64,000 nucleotides of DNA from an uncultured Pseudomonadota bacterium (GCA_903951825.1 CAJBDJ010000074.1:1-64000); one strand, 5' to 3'; shown: positions 26,537 to 35,907, counted from the first letter of the stretch. Made by a program: numbers and translations. Notes: generated from the sequence alone by a model not told the origin.

Positions 26537-29260
26537 ATGCCCCTCTTATTGTTGGTAGACGGTTCGTCCTATCTTTATCGCGCTTTCCACGCGCTGCCCG
26601 ACATGCGCAACAAGACGGGCGAGCCGACCGGCGCCATGTATGGCGTCCTGAACATGCTACGCCGGCTCGAAAGCGACTACAAGGCAGACCACAAGGCCAT
26701 CGTTTTCGATGCCAAAGGCAAGACATTCCGCGACGACTGGTTTCCCGAATACAAGGCGCACCGGCCGCCCATGCCCGACGATCTGGTGCGGCAGATTGTG
26801 CCGATCCATGCCGCGATCCAGGCGGCCGGCTGGCCGCTGCTGATGGTCGATGGCGTCGAAGCCGACGACGTCATCGGCACGCTGGCCACGCAAGCGGCGG
26901 CCGCTGGTATCGACACGCTAATTTCCACCGGCGACAAGGACTTGACCCAACTGGTCAGCCCGCGGGTGCGCTGGGTCAACACGATGAGCAACGAACTGCT
27001 CGATGAAGCCGGCGTTGAAGCCAAGTTCGGCGTTCCACCCGGCAAGATCGTCGATTACCTGGCGCTTGTGGGCGACACCGTCGATGGCGTCCCCGGCGTC
27101 GCCAAATGCGGCCCGAAAACAGCGCTCAAATGGCTGGCAGAGTACGGCTCGCTCGATCAGATTGTCGCCCACGCCGACGAGATCGGCGGTGTCGTCGGCC
27201 AAAATCTGCGCGCCCACCTGGCTTTTTTGCCGCTCGGCAAGAAGCTCGTTACCGTCGCCTGCGACCTCGCCAATTTGCCCGCCCCCGCGACTTTGATCAC
27301 GCGTCAGCGGGATAGCGATACCCTGCGTACCTTGTACACCCGTTATGAATTCCGCAGCTGGCTGCGGGAGCTTGATGAAACGCGACAAGAAATGGCTGTG
27401 GAGGAACCGGGCAGCGCCGCCCCGGATTATCCCCACCCTCCCCCTGCCGCCCTGCCGACCGACTACGAAACCGTCCTTAGCTGGGCGCAATTCAATGTCT
27501 GGCTGGCCAAAATCGAAAGCGCCGACCTCACCGCGCTCGATACCGAAACCACCAGCCTCGATGCCTTCGCCGCTCGCCTGGTCGGCATTTCCTTGTCGGT
27601 GACACCCGCCGAGGCTTGCTACATTCCGCTCGCCCACGCCGGCCCCGGCGTCGTCGACCAATTGCCGGCCGATCAGGTGCTGGCAAAACTGACCCCCTGG
27701 CTAACGGCGGTCAATTGTAAAAAAGTGCTGCAAAACGCCAAATACGACCAGCATGTCTTCGCCAACCACGGCATCGCCCTGGCCGGCGTTGCGGACGACA
27801 CAATGTTGCAGAGCTACGTCATCGAGTCCGACAAAGGTCACGATCTCGGCCAGCTTGCCAGCCGCCATCTCGGCCTCGCCACCATCGCCTACGAAGACCT
27901 TTGCGGCAAGGGAGCACGGCAGATCCCCTTCGCCCAGGTCGACATCGAACGCGCCGCCGTTTACGCCGCCGAGGATGCCGACATCACCTTGCGCGTACAC
28001 CATGTGTTGCACCCGCAGTTCGCCGACCAGCCCGGCCTTTCACGCATCTACCACGAAATCGAAATACCGGTTCGCTCGGTGATCTGGCAGATTGAGCGCA
28101 ACGGCGTCCTGATCGACAGCGATTTGCTGGCCAGACTCAGTCACGACATGGGTCAGAAGATCATGGCGCTTGAGGCGCAGGCCTACGAACTGGCCGGACA
28201 ACCCTTCAATCTCGCCTCGCCCAAGCAACTGGCCGAAATCCTGTTCACCCAACAAGGTTTGCCGGTCAAAAAGAAAACCCCCTCCGGCGGCCCGTCGACG
28301 GATGAAGAAGTGCTCTCCGAACTGGCGCTTGATTACCCACTGCCCAAGCTCCTGCTCGAACACCGCAGCCTGTCCAAACTCAAAGGTACCTACACCGACA
28401 AACTGCCACGCATGGTCAATCCGCAGACTGGCAGAGTGCATACTCACTTCTCCCAGGCCTCGGTAGTTACCGGGCGGCTGGCCTCCAGCGAGCCGAATCT
28501 GCAAAACATTCCGGTACGCAGCGAAGAAGGCCGGCGCATCCGCACCGCCTTCATCGCACCGCCCGGCAGCCGCATTGTTTCAGCCGACTATTCGCAGATC
28601 GAGTTGCGCATCATGGCTCACCTCTCGGGGGATCAACGCCTGCTCGACGCCTTCGCTCAAGGTGAGGATGTGCACCGTGCGACGGCTGGCGAAATCTTCG
28701 GGGTGACGCCGCTCGAAGTCACTGCCGATCAACGGCGGGTCGCCAAGAGCATCAATTTCGGCTTGATCTACGGCATGAGCGCTTTCGGTCTCGCCCGCCA
28801 GCTGGGTCTCGAACGCAGCGCCGCCCAGACCTACATCGAGCGTTACTTCAACCGCTACCCCGGCGTCGCCCGCTACATGGAAGAAGCACGCGAAACAGCG
28901 CGACAAAAAGGCTACGTCGAAACCGCCTTCGGCCGCCGCCTGTGGTTTCCGGAAATCCGTTCGAGCAACGGCAACCGCCGCCAAGGCGCCGAACGCGCCG
29001 CGATCAATGCGCCGATGCAGGGAACCGCGGCTGATCTGATCAAGCTGGCGATGATTGCCGTGCAGGAATGGCTATCGCGCTCAATGCTGAAAACGCGGCT
29101 GATTTTACAGGTGCATGACGAACTGGTGCTGGAAGTTCCGGATGCCGAGCTAGATGAAATCCGCACCCATTTACCCCGCCTGATGGGGCACGTTGCCAAA
29201 CTCAAGGTGCCGCTGATTGTTGAAGTGGGGGTCGGGGCTAACTGGGAGGCGGCGCATTGA
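26537..29260 (+). CDS. polA: DNA polymerase I
   Basis: The 907-residue protein has all three domains. The 5'-3' nuclease is at about 1-290 (LLLVDGSSYLYRAFHALP, GVEADDVIGTLA, TGDKDLTQLV). A 3'-5' exonuclease region follows with an apparently intact site (ALDTETTSLDAF near 333). The polymerase is at about 520-907 (DYSQIELRIMAHLS, KSINFGLIYGMSAFGL, QVHDELVLEVP). It fills gaps and removes RNA primers. The start at 26537 gives the standard N-terminus. Its TGA shares a base with the ATG of the next gene. Confidence 0.97.
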   Translation: MPLLLLVDGSSYLYRAFHALPDMRNKTGEPTGAMYGVLNMLRRLESDYKADHKAIVFDAKGKTFRDDWFPEYKAHRPPMPDDLVRQIVPIHAAIQAAGWPLLMVDGVEADDVIGTLATQAAAAGIDTLISTGDKDLTQLVSPRVRWVNTMSNELLDEAGVEAKFGVPPGKIVDYLALVGDTVDGVPGVAKCGPKTALKWLAEYGSLDQIVAHADEIGGVVGQNLRAHLAFLPLGKKLVTVACDLANLPAPATLITRQRDSDTLRTLYTRYEFRSWLRELDETRQEMAVEEPGSAAPDYPHPPPAALPTDYETVLSWAQFNVWLAKIESADLTALDTETTSLDAFAARLVGISLSVTPAEACYIPLAHAGPGVVDQLPADQVLAKLTPWLTAVNCKKVLQNAKYDQHVFANHGIALAGVADDTMLQSYVIESDKGHDLGQLASRHLGLATIAYEDLCGKGARQIPFAQVDIERAAVYAAEDADITLRVHHVLHPQFADQPGLSRIYHEIEIPVRSVIWQIERNGVLIDSDLLARLSHDMGQKIMALEAQAYELAGQPFNLASPKQLAEILFTQQGLPVKKKTPSGGPSTDEEVLSELALDYPLPKLLLEHRSLSKLKGTYTDKLPRMVNPQTGRVHTHFSQASVVTGRLASSEPNLQNIPVRSEEGRRIRTAFIAPPGSRIVSADYSQIELRIMAHLSGDQRLLDAFAQGEDVHRATAGEIFGVTPLEVTADQRRVAKSINFGLIYGMSAFGLARQLGLERSAAQTYIERYFNRYPGVARYMEEARETARQKGYVETAFGRRLWFPEIRSSNGNRRQGAERAAINAPMQGTAADLIKLAMIAVQEWLSRSMLKTRLILQVHDELVLEVPDAELDEIRTHLPRLMGHVAKLKVPLIVEVGVGANWEAAH

Positions 29261-29790
29261 TGAAATTCAGCCACCTGAAAAAAAGTCTCAAAGTCGCTTA
29301 TCTGCTTCGCCGCTACCACCTGGAAGTGGCTGGCGCGGATTTCGACATCGGGAAATATTGCATCATCCGCCGCAACGACAAGGCGAAACTCATTCTGGGG
29401 CGTGGCTTTTGCGCCCGCAACTTCATTACTTTCAATGTCACTGGAACGCTGCGCTTTGGCGATAACGTCTTTGTAAATTCCTACAGTTCGTTCAATGCCC
29501 GCCAGCTCATCAGCATTGGAAGCGGAACCTTGATCGGTGAAGGTGTCCGCATTTACGATCACGACCATGATTTCCGTGACCCGGATCGACCGGTATCCCA
29601 GTCCGGATTCGTGACGAGTTCGGTGGTCATCGGCTGTAACGTCTGGGTTGGCTCAAATGCCATCATTTTGCGTGGTGTAACAATCGGCGATGGGGCAGTG
29701 ATTGCTGCCGGCGCCATCGTTAGCAAAGCTGTTCCAGCTGCCTGTCTGTACTATTCAAAAGAACGGATCGAGGCGATTGAGCAGCGCTGA
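29260..29790 (+). CDS. Hexapeptide-repeat O-acyltransferase
   Basis: The 176-residue protein is a left-handed beta-helix acyltransferase: ISIGSGTLIGEGVRIYDHDHDF near 88-109 carries the catalytic His region, and SNAIILRGVTIGDGAVIAAGAIVSKAVPA is near 134-160. It resembles the CysE/LacA/NodL group used to acetylate sugars. Its ATG overlaps the polA stop (TGATG), an odd pairing of replication and glycan genes. The 13-gene glycan operon converges on it from the right, so a role in that glycan is likely. Confidence 0.88.
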   Translation: MKFSHLKKSLKVAYLLRRYHLEVAGADFDIGKYCIIRRNDKAKLILGRGFCARNFITFNVTGTLRFGDNVFVNSYSSFNARQLISIGSGTLIGEGVRIYDHDHDFRDPDRPVSQSGFVTSSVVIGCNVWVGSNAIILRGVTIGDGAVIAAGAIVSKAVPAACLYYSKERIEAIEQR

Positions 29791-29797
29791 TTGAGCC

Positions 29798-30514
29798 TTA
29801 GACCGAAAAATGTCCTGATCCGACAAGAGGGATTTTCAGCGGATCGCTGAGACCGATGTTACGTTTCGGATCACGCGAGGCCACCGTGAACACATAGACG
29901 TAATGCCAAGGCGTGTCGTTCGCTGACTGGTAGATCGTGGTGAAACCCTGCGCCTCAAGAAGTCGATTGAGGCACATCGGAGTGGGCCGCCAGTAATCAC
30001 CGAAAGCGCCTTCTTCAAAATGGACTGACTGGAGAAACGGCGTGACCAGAATGACGGTGTCGTCGCTCAAGGCACAAATATTTTCGATCGCTTGTTCGAT
30101 CTGGAAGACATGCTCGAGCGTCGTGTGATTGAAAGCCACCTGGTATTGACGCCGCAAATTTTCCGGCAATTTTGCTTCGAGGTCGATGAACACCCCCGCC
30201 TCTGCTTCATCTTCCATCCCGCGCGCGCCACGAAAATTGGAGACGGAATAGCCCGCCGCATTGTTGAAGTAATCGCGGTAGTGTCCTCCTCGCTGATCTT
30301 CATCACGCCAACCGCTGACATTGATCACCGCGCCGTCAAAAACTCCGGCCACCTTGGCCAACTCACCATTTGACCACTCCCGCGGCCGCACCGAGTGGCG
30401 GCGCGCTCGGCGCATGGCTGCGGCCAGCAAGCGGTATTGCCAAGCGCACAACGATTCCAGCCAACGACCCAGCAGCGGAATCTTCAACAATCCAACCAGC
30501 AGCGTCTCTACCAT
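29798..30514 (-). CDS. Methyltransferase-like protein of the glycan cluster
   Basis: The 238-residue protein is last in the glycan operon. The late class I methyltransferase motifs are visible (FNHTTLEHVFQIEQAIENI near 127, VILVTPFLQSVH near 152, and LLEAQGFTTIY). The SAM-binding glycine motif is not: the expected position reads INVSGWRDED without GxGxG. The N-terminal part is basic and amphipathic, suggesting membrane contact. It may methylate a sugar or may have lost activity. The gene starts 12 bases after the GT9 stop. Confidence 0.6.
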   Translation of the reverse strand: MVETLLVGLLKIPLLGRWLESLCAWQYRLLAAAMRRARRHSVRPREWSNGELAKVAGVFDGAVINVSGWRDEDQRGGHYRDYFNNAAGYSVSNFRGARGMEDEAEAGVFIDLEAKLPENLRRQYQVAFNHTTLEHVFQIEQAIENICALSDDTVILVTPFLQSVHFEEGAFGDYWRPTPMCLNRLLEAQGFTTIYQSANDTPWHYVYVFTVASRDPKRNIGLSDPLKIPLVGSGHFSV

Positions 30515-30526
30515 TAATATTCCTTG

Positions 30527-31573
30527 TCAATCAAAGCGGCCAGCGATACGGCTGGCCTCAATCAAACGCCCGAAGGCCGCACACGCTTCGTCAACCGAAA
30601 TCTCGGCAACTGTGCGCGCAGGCTTCTGTATCAGCTCGTAAGGCACACCCCAAGGGTACCAGCGATGCGCCGGTGAGTTCCCAAAAAAACATAGGATCGG
30701 TTTGCCCAAGCCGGCGGCCAGATGCATTCCCCCGCCGTCCGACATGACAGCGAAGTCGCAGAGTGACAAGCCCGCCATCAATTCTGACAAATGCTCAGTT
30801 CGCACGGGTGCTGCCGGAAAATCGGCCAATGCCGCAAGTAAAAGTGACGCCTTGCCGTCATCGCCGGGGTGAAATGGGTTGGCTTCGTCACCCGGTGACC
30901 AGAAAACCAGAAAACGGGCAGCGTAGCGAACATGCAACTGCTTGGCTAACTCGCTAAAACATGCCACAGGCCAGCGCTGCCTTTCTTTGCGTGCGCTGAT
31001 GTGCAAGGCAACCAGCGGCCCTTTGCCGTGCATCACGCTGTCCGGCAAGGACTGCCGAAAGCGCGCGACGATCTGTTGGTCGGGTAGGACGGTCAACCCG
31101 GGGATGCCCGATGAAATGCCGAGCGGTTTCAGCAAGCGGAACATATCTTCGGTTTCGTGCAGCCGCTCGCCGTCAGCCTGGGCAATCGCCAAATCAATGC
31201 GTGGCGATGCGGCCTGCTCGGTCACAAAGCCGATGATATGCTCGGGTGCCAGCATTCGCGCCAGCTTCAGGGCGCGCCCGGCAAATCCGCTGGTCGCCAG
31301 AATCACATAGTCAAAACGCACATGACGCAATCGCCACAGCAGCTTGAACCTTCGCAGGTAAGCCTGCCATACGGGTTCGTTGGCGGCGTGTTTGCCTTTG
31401 GTGTAGGAAAAAATGTCGTCAAGATACGGATTGTCGTGAATCGCTGGTGCGTTGTAACTATTGACCAGCGCCGCGATGTAGGCCTGCGGATAGTGGCGGC
31501 GAAGCGCCTCAAACAAAGGCGTTGTGCAAATCAGGTCGCCGATGTTGTCGCGGCGGATAACCAGTATTTTCAT
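30527..31573 (-). CDS. Family 9 glycosyltransferase (heptosyltransferase type)
   Basis: The 348-residue protein starts MKILVIRRDNIGDLICTTPL with the GT9 acceptor-site Asp in IGD. It has ALHISARKERQRWPV near 192 and the donor site VMSDGGGMHLAAGLGKPILCFFG near 275-297. Family members transfer heptose or related sugars from nucleotide donors on the cytoplasmic side. Its ATG overlaps the stop of the O-antigen ligase gene by 4 bases. Confidence 0.88.
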   Translation of the reverse strand: MKILVIRRDNIGDLICTTPLFEALRRHYPQAYIAALVNSYNAPAIHDNPYLDDIFSYTKGKHAANEPVWQAYLRRFKLLWRLRHVRFDYVILATSGFAGRALKLARMLAPEHIIGFVTEQAASPRIDLAIAQADGERLHETEDMFRLLKPLGISSGIPGLTVLPDQQIVARFRQSLPDSVMHGKGPLVALHISARKERQRWPVACFSELAKQLHVRYAARFLVFWSPGDEANPFHPGDDGKASLLLAALADFPAAPVRTEHLSELMAGLSLCDFAVMSDGGGMHLAAGLGKPILCFFGNSPAHRWYPWGVPYELIQKPARTVAEISVDEACAAFGRLIEASRIAGRFD

Positions 31574-32874
31574 TTCACCGGCTCCTCTGGCAGAGCAACC
31601 AATACCGCCACAATCAGGAAAAAAACCATCAGCATGTGATCCCGATTGATGCTGTCCAATAGCATCCGTCCGAAAAAACCGCCCACGACAAAGGTCAATA
31701 CCAGACCGGCGGGGTCGTGCGCAACGAAATAGCGCCTGATGCCCAGCGCTGCAGCCCAGATCATGAAGGCAAGCCAGAGGATCAGCCCGGGAATGCCAAC
31801 GCCTATGGTCCAGTCGATCAGTCCGCTATGGGCATGACCCAGACGGGTCTCCATCGTCTTGCGCAAGGCGTGGCCAAAGGCATTCCGGCCGTAGCCAACA
31901 CCCCAGGGATAATCGGCCACCAAATCGACTCCGGCACGAATCCAGGCAATTCTGAAATAAGCCGACGCCTCGACCGGCACACCTGACGCCAACTGTGGCA
32001 AGAGCGCATCATCGGGATGCAGCCACGCATCACTTGCGGCAGGGTTCCAGGCGATTCGGGCTGTTTCCGTGAAGCGAGACCAACGCGGATCGAGATGGTA
32101 GTTGAGCGAGGCGAGTGTGCTGACCAGAAGAACTGCCCCGCCCAGGAAGGCAACAGCCTTGGCTGATCCGATTTTTTTCCGCTCGTGCCAGATCACCAGC
32201 AAGGCGAGCGAGGAGAGGAGCAGAATCGAGCCAATCACCCCGTTCCGCGCGCCAAATGCCAGATTGCTGACAAAAACAGCGAATATTCCGCCGACGATGA
32301 GTGGTGTCGGCAGGGCGCTGAGCGATTGCCGGTAAAGCCAGCGGGCGAGAACATCAATGACGAGAAAAGAGAGCAGGAGGTTGTTCCAGTAGCTGAGTTC
32401 CAGCTTGCCTGCGGTCAGTGTCGTCGTTCCTTGCGGGAAAGCACCATTTGCCAAAAAATCTGGCAGCGTGACCAGCAATGAAAACACCGTCTGAGCCAGA
32501 AAAACCAGGACGATCCCGGCCAGTAGTTTCTTTCGCGAAAGGCCGTCTGCATGCACCAGAACCACGCCAATGCCGACCGCTGCCGCCAGCAAGGCGGGCA
32601 ACCACTGGCTGCCCAGTTCATCGAGCGCCCAGGGTGACTCTTCAGAAATCCAGCAGGCTTGAATAATTAGCCAGGCACTCAGGATAGCCAGCCAGAGCAG
32701 GAGAGCACCGACACCCCGCACCGGGATCGAGAGGCGTTTGCGCGATTGGTGCCAGAGCAGAACAAGAAGCGCTAGCAACCCCAGCAATAACACCTGACGC
32801 AGGGCGATGGTTCCGGGGATTGGCAGAACGAATAGAAAAAGTCCGAAGAAGATTGAAAAAAAACGCTTTGTCAT
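31570..32874 (-). CDS. waaL: O-antigen ligase (WaaL-type)
   Basis: The 434-residue protein has about 11-12 membrane helices. A large periplasmic loop near residues 290-350 holds the Wzy_C/WaaL signature GRNAFGHALRKTMETRLGHAHSGLID, read in parts. The LGHAHSGL motif is typical of enzymes that ligate or polymerise lipid-linked glycans in the periplasm. A Wzy polymerase is the alternative. ATG 32874 (MTKRFFS) is chosen because it overlaps the previous stop (ATGA); an in-frame codon nine residues earlier lies inside that gene. Confidence 0.8.
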   Translation of the reverse strand: MTKRFFSIFFGLFLFVLPIPGTIALRQVLLLGLLALLVLLWHQSRKRLSIPVRGVGALLLWLAILSAWLIIQACWISEESPWALDELGSQWLPALLAAAVGIGVVLVHADGLSRKKLLAGIVLVFLAQTVFSLLVTLPDFLANGAFPQGTTTLTAGKLELSYWNNLLLSFLVIDVLARWLYRQSLSALPTPLIVGGIFAVFVSNLAFGARNGVIGSILLLSSLALLVIWHERKKIGSAKAVAFLGGAVLLVSTLASLNYHLDPRWSRFTETARIAWNPAASDAWLHPDDALLPQLASGVPVEASAYFRIAWIRAGVDLVADYPWGVGYGRNAFGHALRKTMETRLGHAHSGLIDWTIGVGIPGLILWLAFMIWAAALGIRRYFVAHDPAGLVLTFVVGGFFGRMLLDSINRDHMLMVFFLIVAVLVALPEEPVK

Positions 32875-33602
32875 AAACTGGCAAGCAGCTTGGATGACCA
32901 CAACACAGCGCTGGCCGGATGTGACAAGTGATGGTCGCCAGCAGCGGAAATGAAGCGCTGATGGATCTGCCCACTCGTCTCATCCAGCACCTCGGCAGTC
33001 AGGTCGAAGTAGGCGAGGTCGAGCTCACTCGCCAGATGGTTGAGTTGCTCATTGAATTCCAGAACGAGCCGGGTGCGCGCTTGCTGCGATGCGGCAATCT
33101 CTCGGCGCGGAAGGTTTTCCTGAGTTGCTGCCGCCGCGTCACTGACCGTTGGCAGAATTGCGCCAACCAGTATGACTTTTCGCTCCCGGGACATGTCGTC
33201 GCGAATCCTGCTGACCAAGCGACGGATGCCAGCCAACGAGTGATCGATCAGCGAGGCCGGCGTCACATTCAGCCGCTCGGCCTTTTTCCACAGGGCAAAG
33301 CTACAATCGCATTCGCCCAACATGATTACCACGACGTCGTAATCGGCGAAACGCCGCAAGGCTGCGGTGAACTTCTGCCACCCCTGCGTCGCAGCGGTGT
33401 CACCGTTCAAGCCGTAGGCAGTTGCTCCGGCGACAATTTCACAATTCAGCCAGTGCGGCGCCAGCAAGCCGTGATCGAAACAGTATTCGAAAACACCACT
33501 GTGCGAATCGCCCAGAACCAGAATTCGGCGACCTTGCAACAAACGGTTTTGCAAGCCGCGCCAGCGTTTTTTCAGAGATTTTCCGTAGCGCCCGAATCTC
33601 AC
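32871..33602 (-). CDS. SGNH/GDSL hydrolase-like protein in the glycan operon
   Basis: The 243-residue protein has ILVLGDSHSGVF near residue 27 (block I GDSH with the catalytic Ser), VVVIMLGECDCSF near 92 (block III) and DHHLSH near 227 (block V with Asp and His). It lacks a signal peptide, so it probably works in the cytoplasm. SGNH enzymes remove or transfer acyl groups; within a glycan operon an acetyl-esterase or acetyltransferase role fits. Both ends overlap neighbouring genes by 4 bases. Confidence 0.75.
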   Translation of the reverse strand: MRFGRYGKSLKKRWRGLQNRLLQGRRILVLGDSHSGVFEYCFDHGLLAPHWLNCEIVAGATAYGLNGDTAATQGWQKFTAALRRFADYDVVVIMLGECDCSFALWKKAERLNVTPASLIDHSLAGIRRLVSRIRDDMSRERKVILVGAILPTVSDAAAATQENLPRREIAASQQARTRLVLEFNEQLNHLASELDLAYFDLTAEVLDETSGQIHQRFISAAGDHHLSHPASAVLWSSKLLASL

Positions 33603-34714
33603 TTGCCAAGCTCGCGGAGAACCTGCTCGACCAGGCTGGCAATCGGTGTCCCGGTAATACAGGCACGGGTTCCCAAGGGGCAGCGATAGGGTGCATCAAA
33701 GGCGTGCGAGCATGGTGCGCAGGGCTCGCCACTGCGAATCACCACCGCACGTTCTCCGCGTGGCCGCTGGTCGTTCGCGTCGGCCGGCCCCATGTAATCG
33801 ACCACTGGCACCCCCACTGCGTCAGCCAGATACGTCGCTCCCGAGTCGACACCGACAAAACAACTCAGGTTGGTCAGTAGCGAAGGTAACTCACCTAGCG
33901 TCCATTGGCCGACTGAATCAATCATCCGCCCGGCGGGCAGGACAGCTCGCAAGGCGTCGGCGCCAGGGCGATCTGCCTCGGTGCCGATGAGTACCAGGCT
34001 AGCATTGCTGAACTTGAGTATTTGCGTGGCAATTTCAATAATCTGGCGCGAATCCAGTGCCTTCATACGGTTGCCGGCGCCAAGTCCGAGGCCAACCCAG
34101 GGTTTGGGTGCGTGTTCTTGCAGCGCCTGCGCCCGCGCATCGCCCGCGGCACTGCGAGCAATTTCGTTGGGCAAGGCCAGCAATCCATCATCGACACGGA
34201 TGCCCAATCCGGCCAGTGCCCGTAATGCCGTTTCCCGGAACTGCTGCCCGTTTTGATGGGCTTGGCCGTGGGTCAAAAATGGCCAGGCCAGGCGGGCGCT
34301 TCCCTGACGTCGATCGGGCAAAACGGAAACCCGTTGCGCGATGCCTGCCCAAAAGGGAGCAAGCAGGCTTGTCAAATTGGGGCTGAGAATCAGCACGCCG
34401 TCGTAGCCTCCGGCCAATTGCTCAAGCAGCCAGCGTTTGCCGGCCCAGCCTTTGAAGCCGCTGGCCGGCAGTTCGATGATCTGGTCGATGCTGTCCAGCC
34501 CTTGCGCCAAGGGAGCGTTGATCGGATGCAGCAAAGCAACGATTCTGTGTTGCGGCAAACGCTGGCGCAAGGCACGAAAAACCGGGGTGGTCGCGACGAA
34601 GTCACCGATCTTGGCGGTCTGGATAACCAGAATCCGGCCGTGCTTGCTTTTCTGACACGCCGCGCGCCACCATAACAGGGGCGCAGCCAGCCAGGTCAGC
34701 AGCAGGTAAATCAT
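33599..34714 (-). CDS. Family 9 glycosyltransferase (heptosyltransferase type)
   Basis: The 371-residue protein has an N-terminal hydrophobic segment (about 2-18), then GRILVIQTAKIGDFVATTPVF with the GT9 Asp, and FVGVDSGATYLADAVGVPVVDYMGP near 285-310. The usual heptosyltransferase His in the donor loop is replaced (ATYLAD instead of MHLA), so donor use may differ. The C-terminus holds several Cys (CAPCSHAF, CPLGTRACI). It is coupled by 4-base overlaps on both sides. Confidence 0.82.
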   Translation of the reverse strand: MIYLLLTWLAAPLLWWRAACQKSKHGRILVIQTAKIGDFVATTPVFRALRQRLPQHRIVALLHPINAPLAQGLDSIDQIIELPASGFKGWAGKRWLLEQLAGGYDGVLILSPNLTSLLAPFWAGIAQRVSVLPDRRQGSARLAWPFLTHGQAHQNGQQFRETALRALAGLGIRVDDGLLALPNEIARSAAGDARAQALQEHAPKPWVGLGLGAGNRMKALDSRQIIEIATQILKFSNASLVLIGTEADRPGADALRAVLPAGRMIDSVGQWTLGELPSLLTNLSCFVGVDSGATYLADAVGVPVVDYMGPADANDQRPRGERAVVIRSGEPCAPCSHAFDAPYRCPLGTRACITGTPIASLVEQVLRELGK

Positions 34715-35907
34715 GACCCGGCCTCTTCGAGCACCCGGGAGACGCCGGCGACATAGGCGTCAATCGAGAAACCGTCAACGACCCGGCGGCGGCCTTCCTC
34801 GCCCATCGTCCGGCGCAATTGCGGGTCGGCGATCAGGCGGCGCAGCGCCGAGGTCAGCGCCGGAATGTCGCCGTAGGGGTAAAGGAGGCCTGTTTCGTCA
34901 TGGACGATCAGTTCGCGCGTGCCGGTAACGTCCGAGCCGACCACCGGCTTGCCGGCCAGCATGGCCTCGAGAACGGTGCGCGGCAGCCCCTCCTTGCGCG
35001 AACAGAGAACACCGATGTCCAGCGCCTGTACCCAGGCCAGCGGTGCCTTCTGGAAGCCGAGAAAACGCACCCGATTGGCGATGCCCAGGCGGCTGGCGGC
35101 GGCTTCCAGTTCGCCACGCTGCGGCCCTTCGCCAAGAATCAGGCAGGTCACTTTCAGTTCTTCGGCAGCCAGCGCGGCAACCGCCTGCAGCAGATGCATG
35201 ACGCCCTTGCGCGCCGTCAATTGGCCGACGGTACCGATGACGACATCCGCGACCGGCGGCGACAGCACCACCGGCGGCGGCAAAGCCGCCTGGCTGTCGA
35301 TGGCGTTATGGACAACGCACAGGCGGCTTTCGGCAATCTGCCGGGCAGCCAGCACATCGGCGACGCCCTGCGAAACACAAATAATGCGCGTCGCCAGGCG
35401 ATTGACCGTCGCCGCCTCGGCGGCCTGTAGCGTTGGTTCGATACGGCAGTGCTGAACGACCGGCAAAGCGGCCGCCTCGCCAGCGAGATAGCCTTCGAGG
35501 TTGGAGGATGGCTGGTTGTTCAGGTAAAGCAGGTCAAAGCGATCCGGCTGCAGAATTTCCAGCAAGGCTGCAACGCGCGGCTTGATTCGCCAGGCCATGT
35601 CGATGCCCAGAAGCGCACGTTTTTTCAGGCGCGACGACCACCACAGCAGGGCGCGTACGATTTCCTTGGCCAGCTTGGCCGACAGCGGCTGGCGGCGAGG
35701 CGGCAGCAGGATGAGCGGAATGTCGATCGCCGCCAGTTCTTCAGACAGCCGGCGACCCGCTTCACCCTGGCGATAATCTTTGTAAAAACAGCAGGTGATG
35801 GCGAAACGCCTGCGATCAATGCGTTTGAGCAGCTCGAACATGCTGTTGGTACCGCCGCCCCATTCGTTTCCGGTATCGAGCAGCAAAATGCGTTTCGCCG
35901 GGCTCAT
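34711..35907 (-). CDS. Family 4 glycosyltransferase
   Basis: The 398-residue GT-B protein opens RILLLDTGNEWGGGTNSMFELL. The family 4 signature is present: GTVGQLTARKGVMHLLQA near 226, ILGEGPQRGELEAAASRLG near 260 and SRKEGLPRTVLEAMLAGKPVVGSDVTGT, seen in parts near 305-335, with the donor Glu-x7-Glu arrangement. Donor and acceptor are unknown. ATG 35907 overlaps the stop of the preceding gene (ATGA). Confidence 0.88.
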   Translation of the reverse strand: MSPAKRILLLDTGNEWGGGTNSMFELLKRIDRRRFAITCCFYKDYRQGEAGRRLSEELAAIDIPLILLPPRRQPLSAKLAKEIVRALLWWSSRLKKRALLGIDMAWRIKPRVAALLEILQPDRFDLLYLNNQPSSNLEGYLAGEAAALPVVQHCRIEPTLQAAEAATVNRLATRIICVSQGVADVLAARQIAESRLCVVHNAIDSQAALPPPVVLSPPVADVVIGTVGQLTARKGVMHLLQAVAALAAEELKVTCLILGEGPQRGELEAAASRLGIANRVRFLGFQKAPLAWVQALDIGVLCSRKEGLPRTVLEAMLAGKPVVGSDVTGTRELIVHDETGLLYPYGDIPALTSALRRLIADPQLRRTMGEEGRRRVVDGFSIDAYVAGVSRVLEEAGS

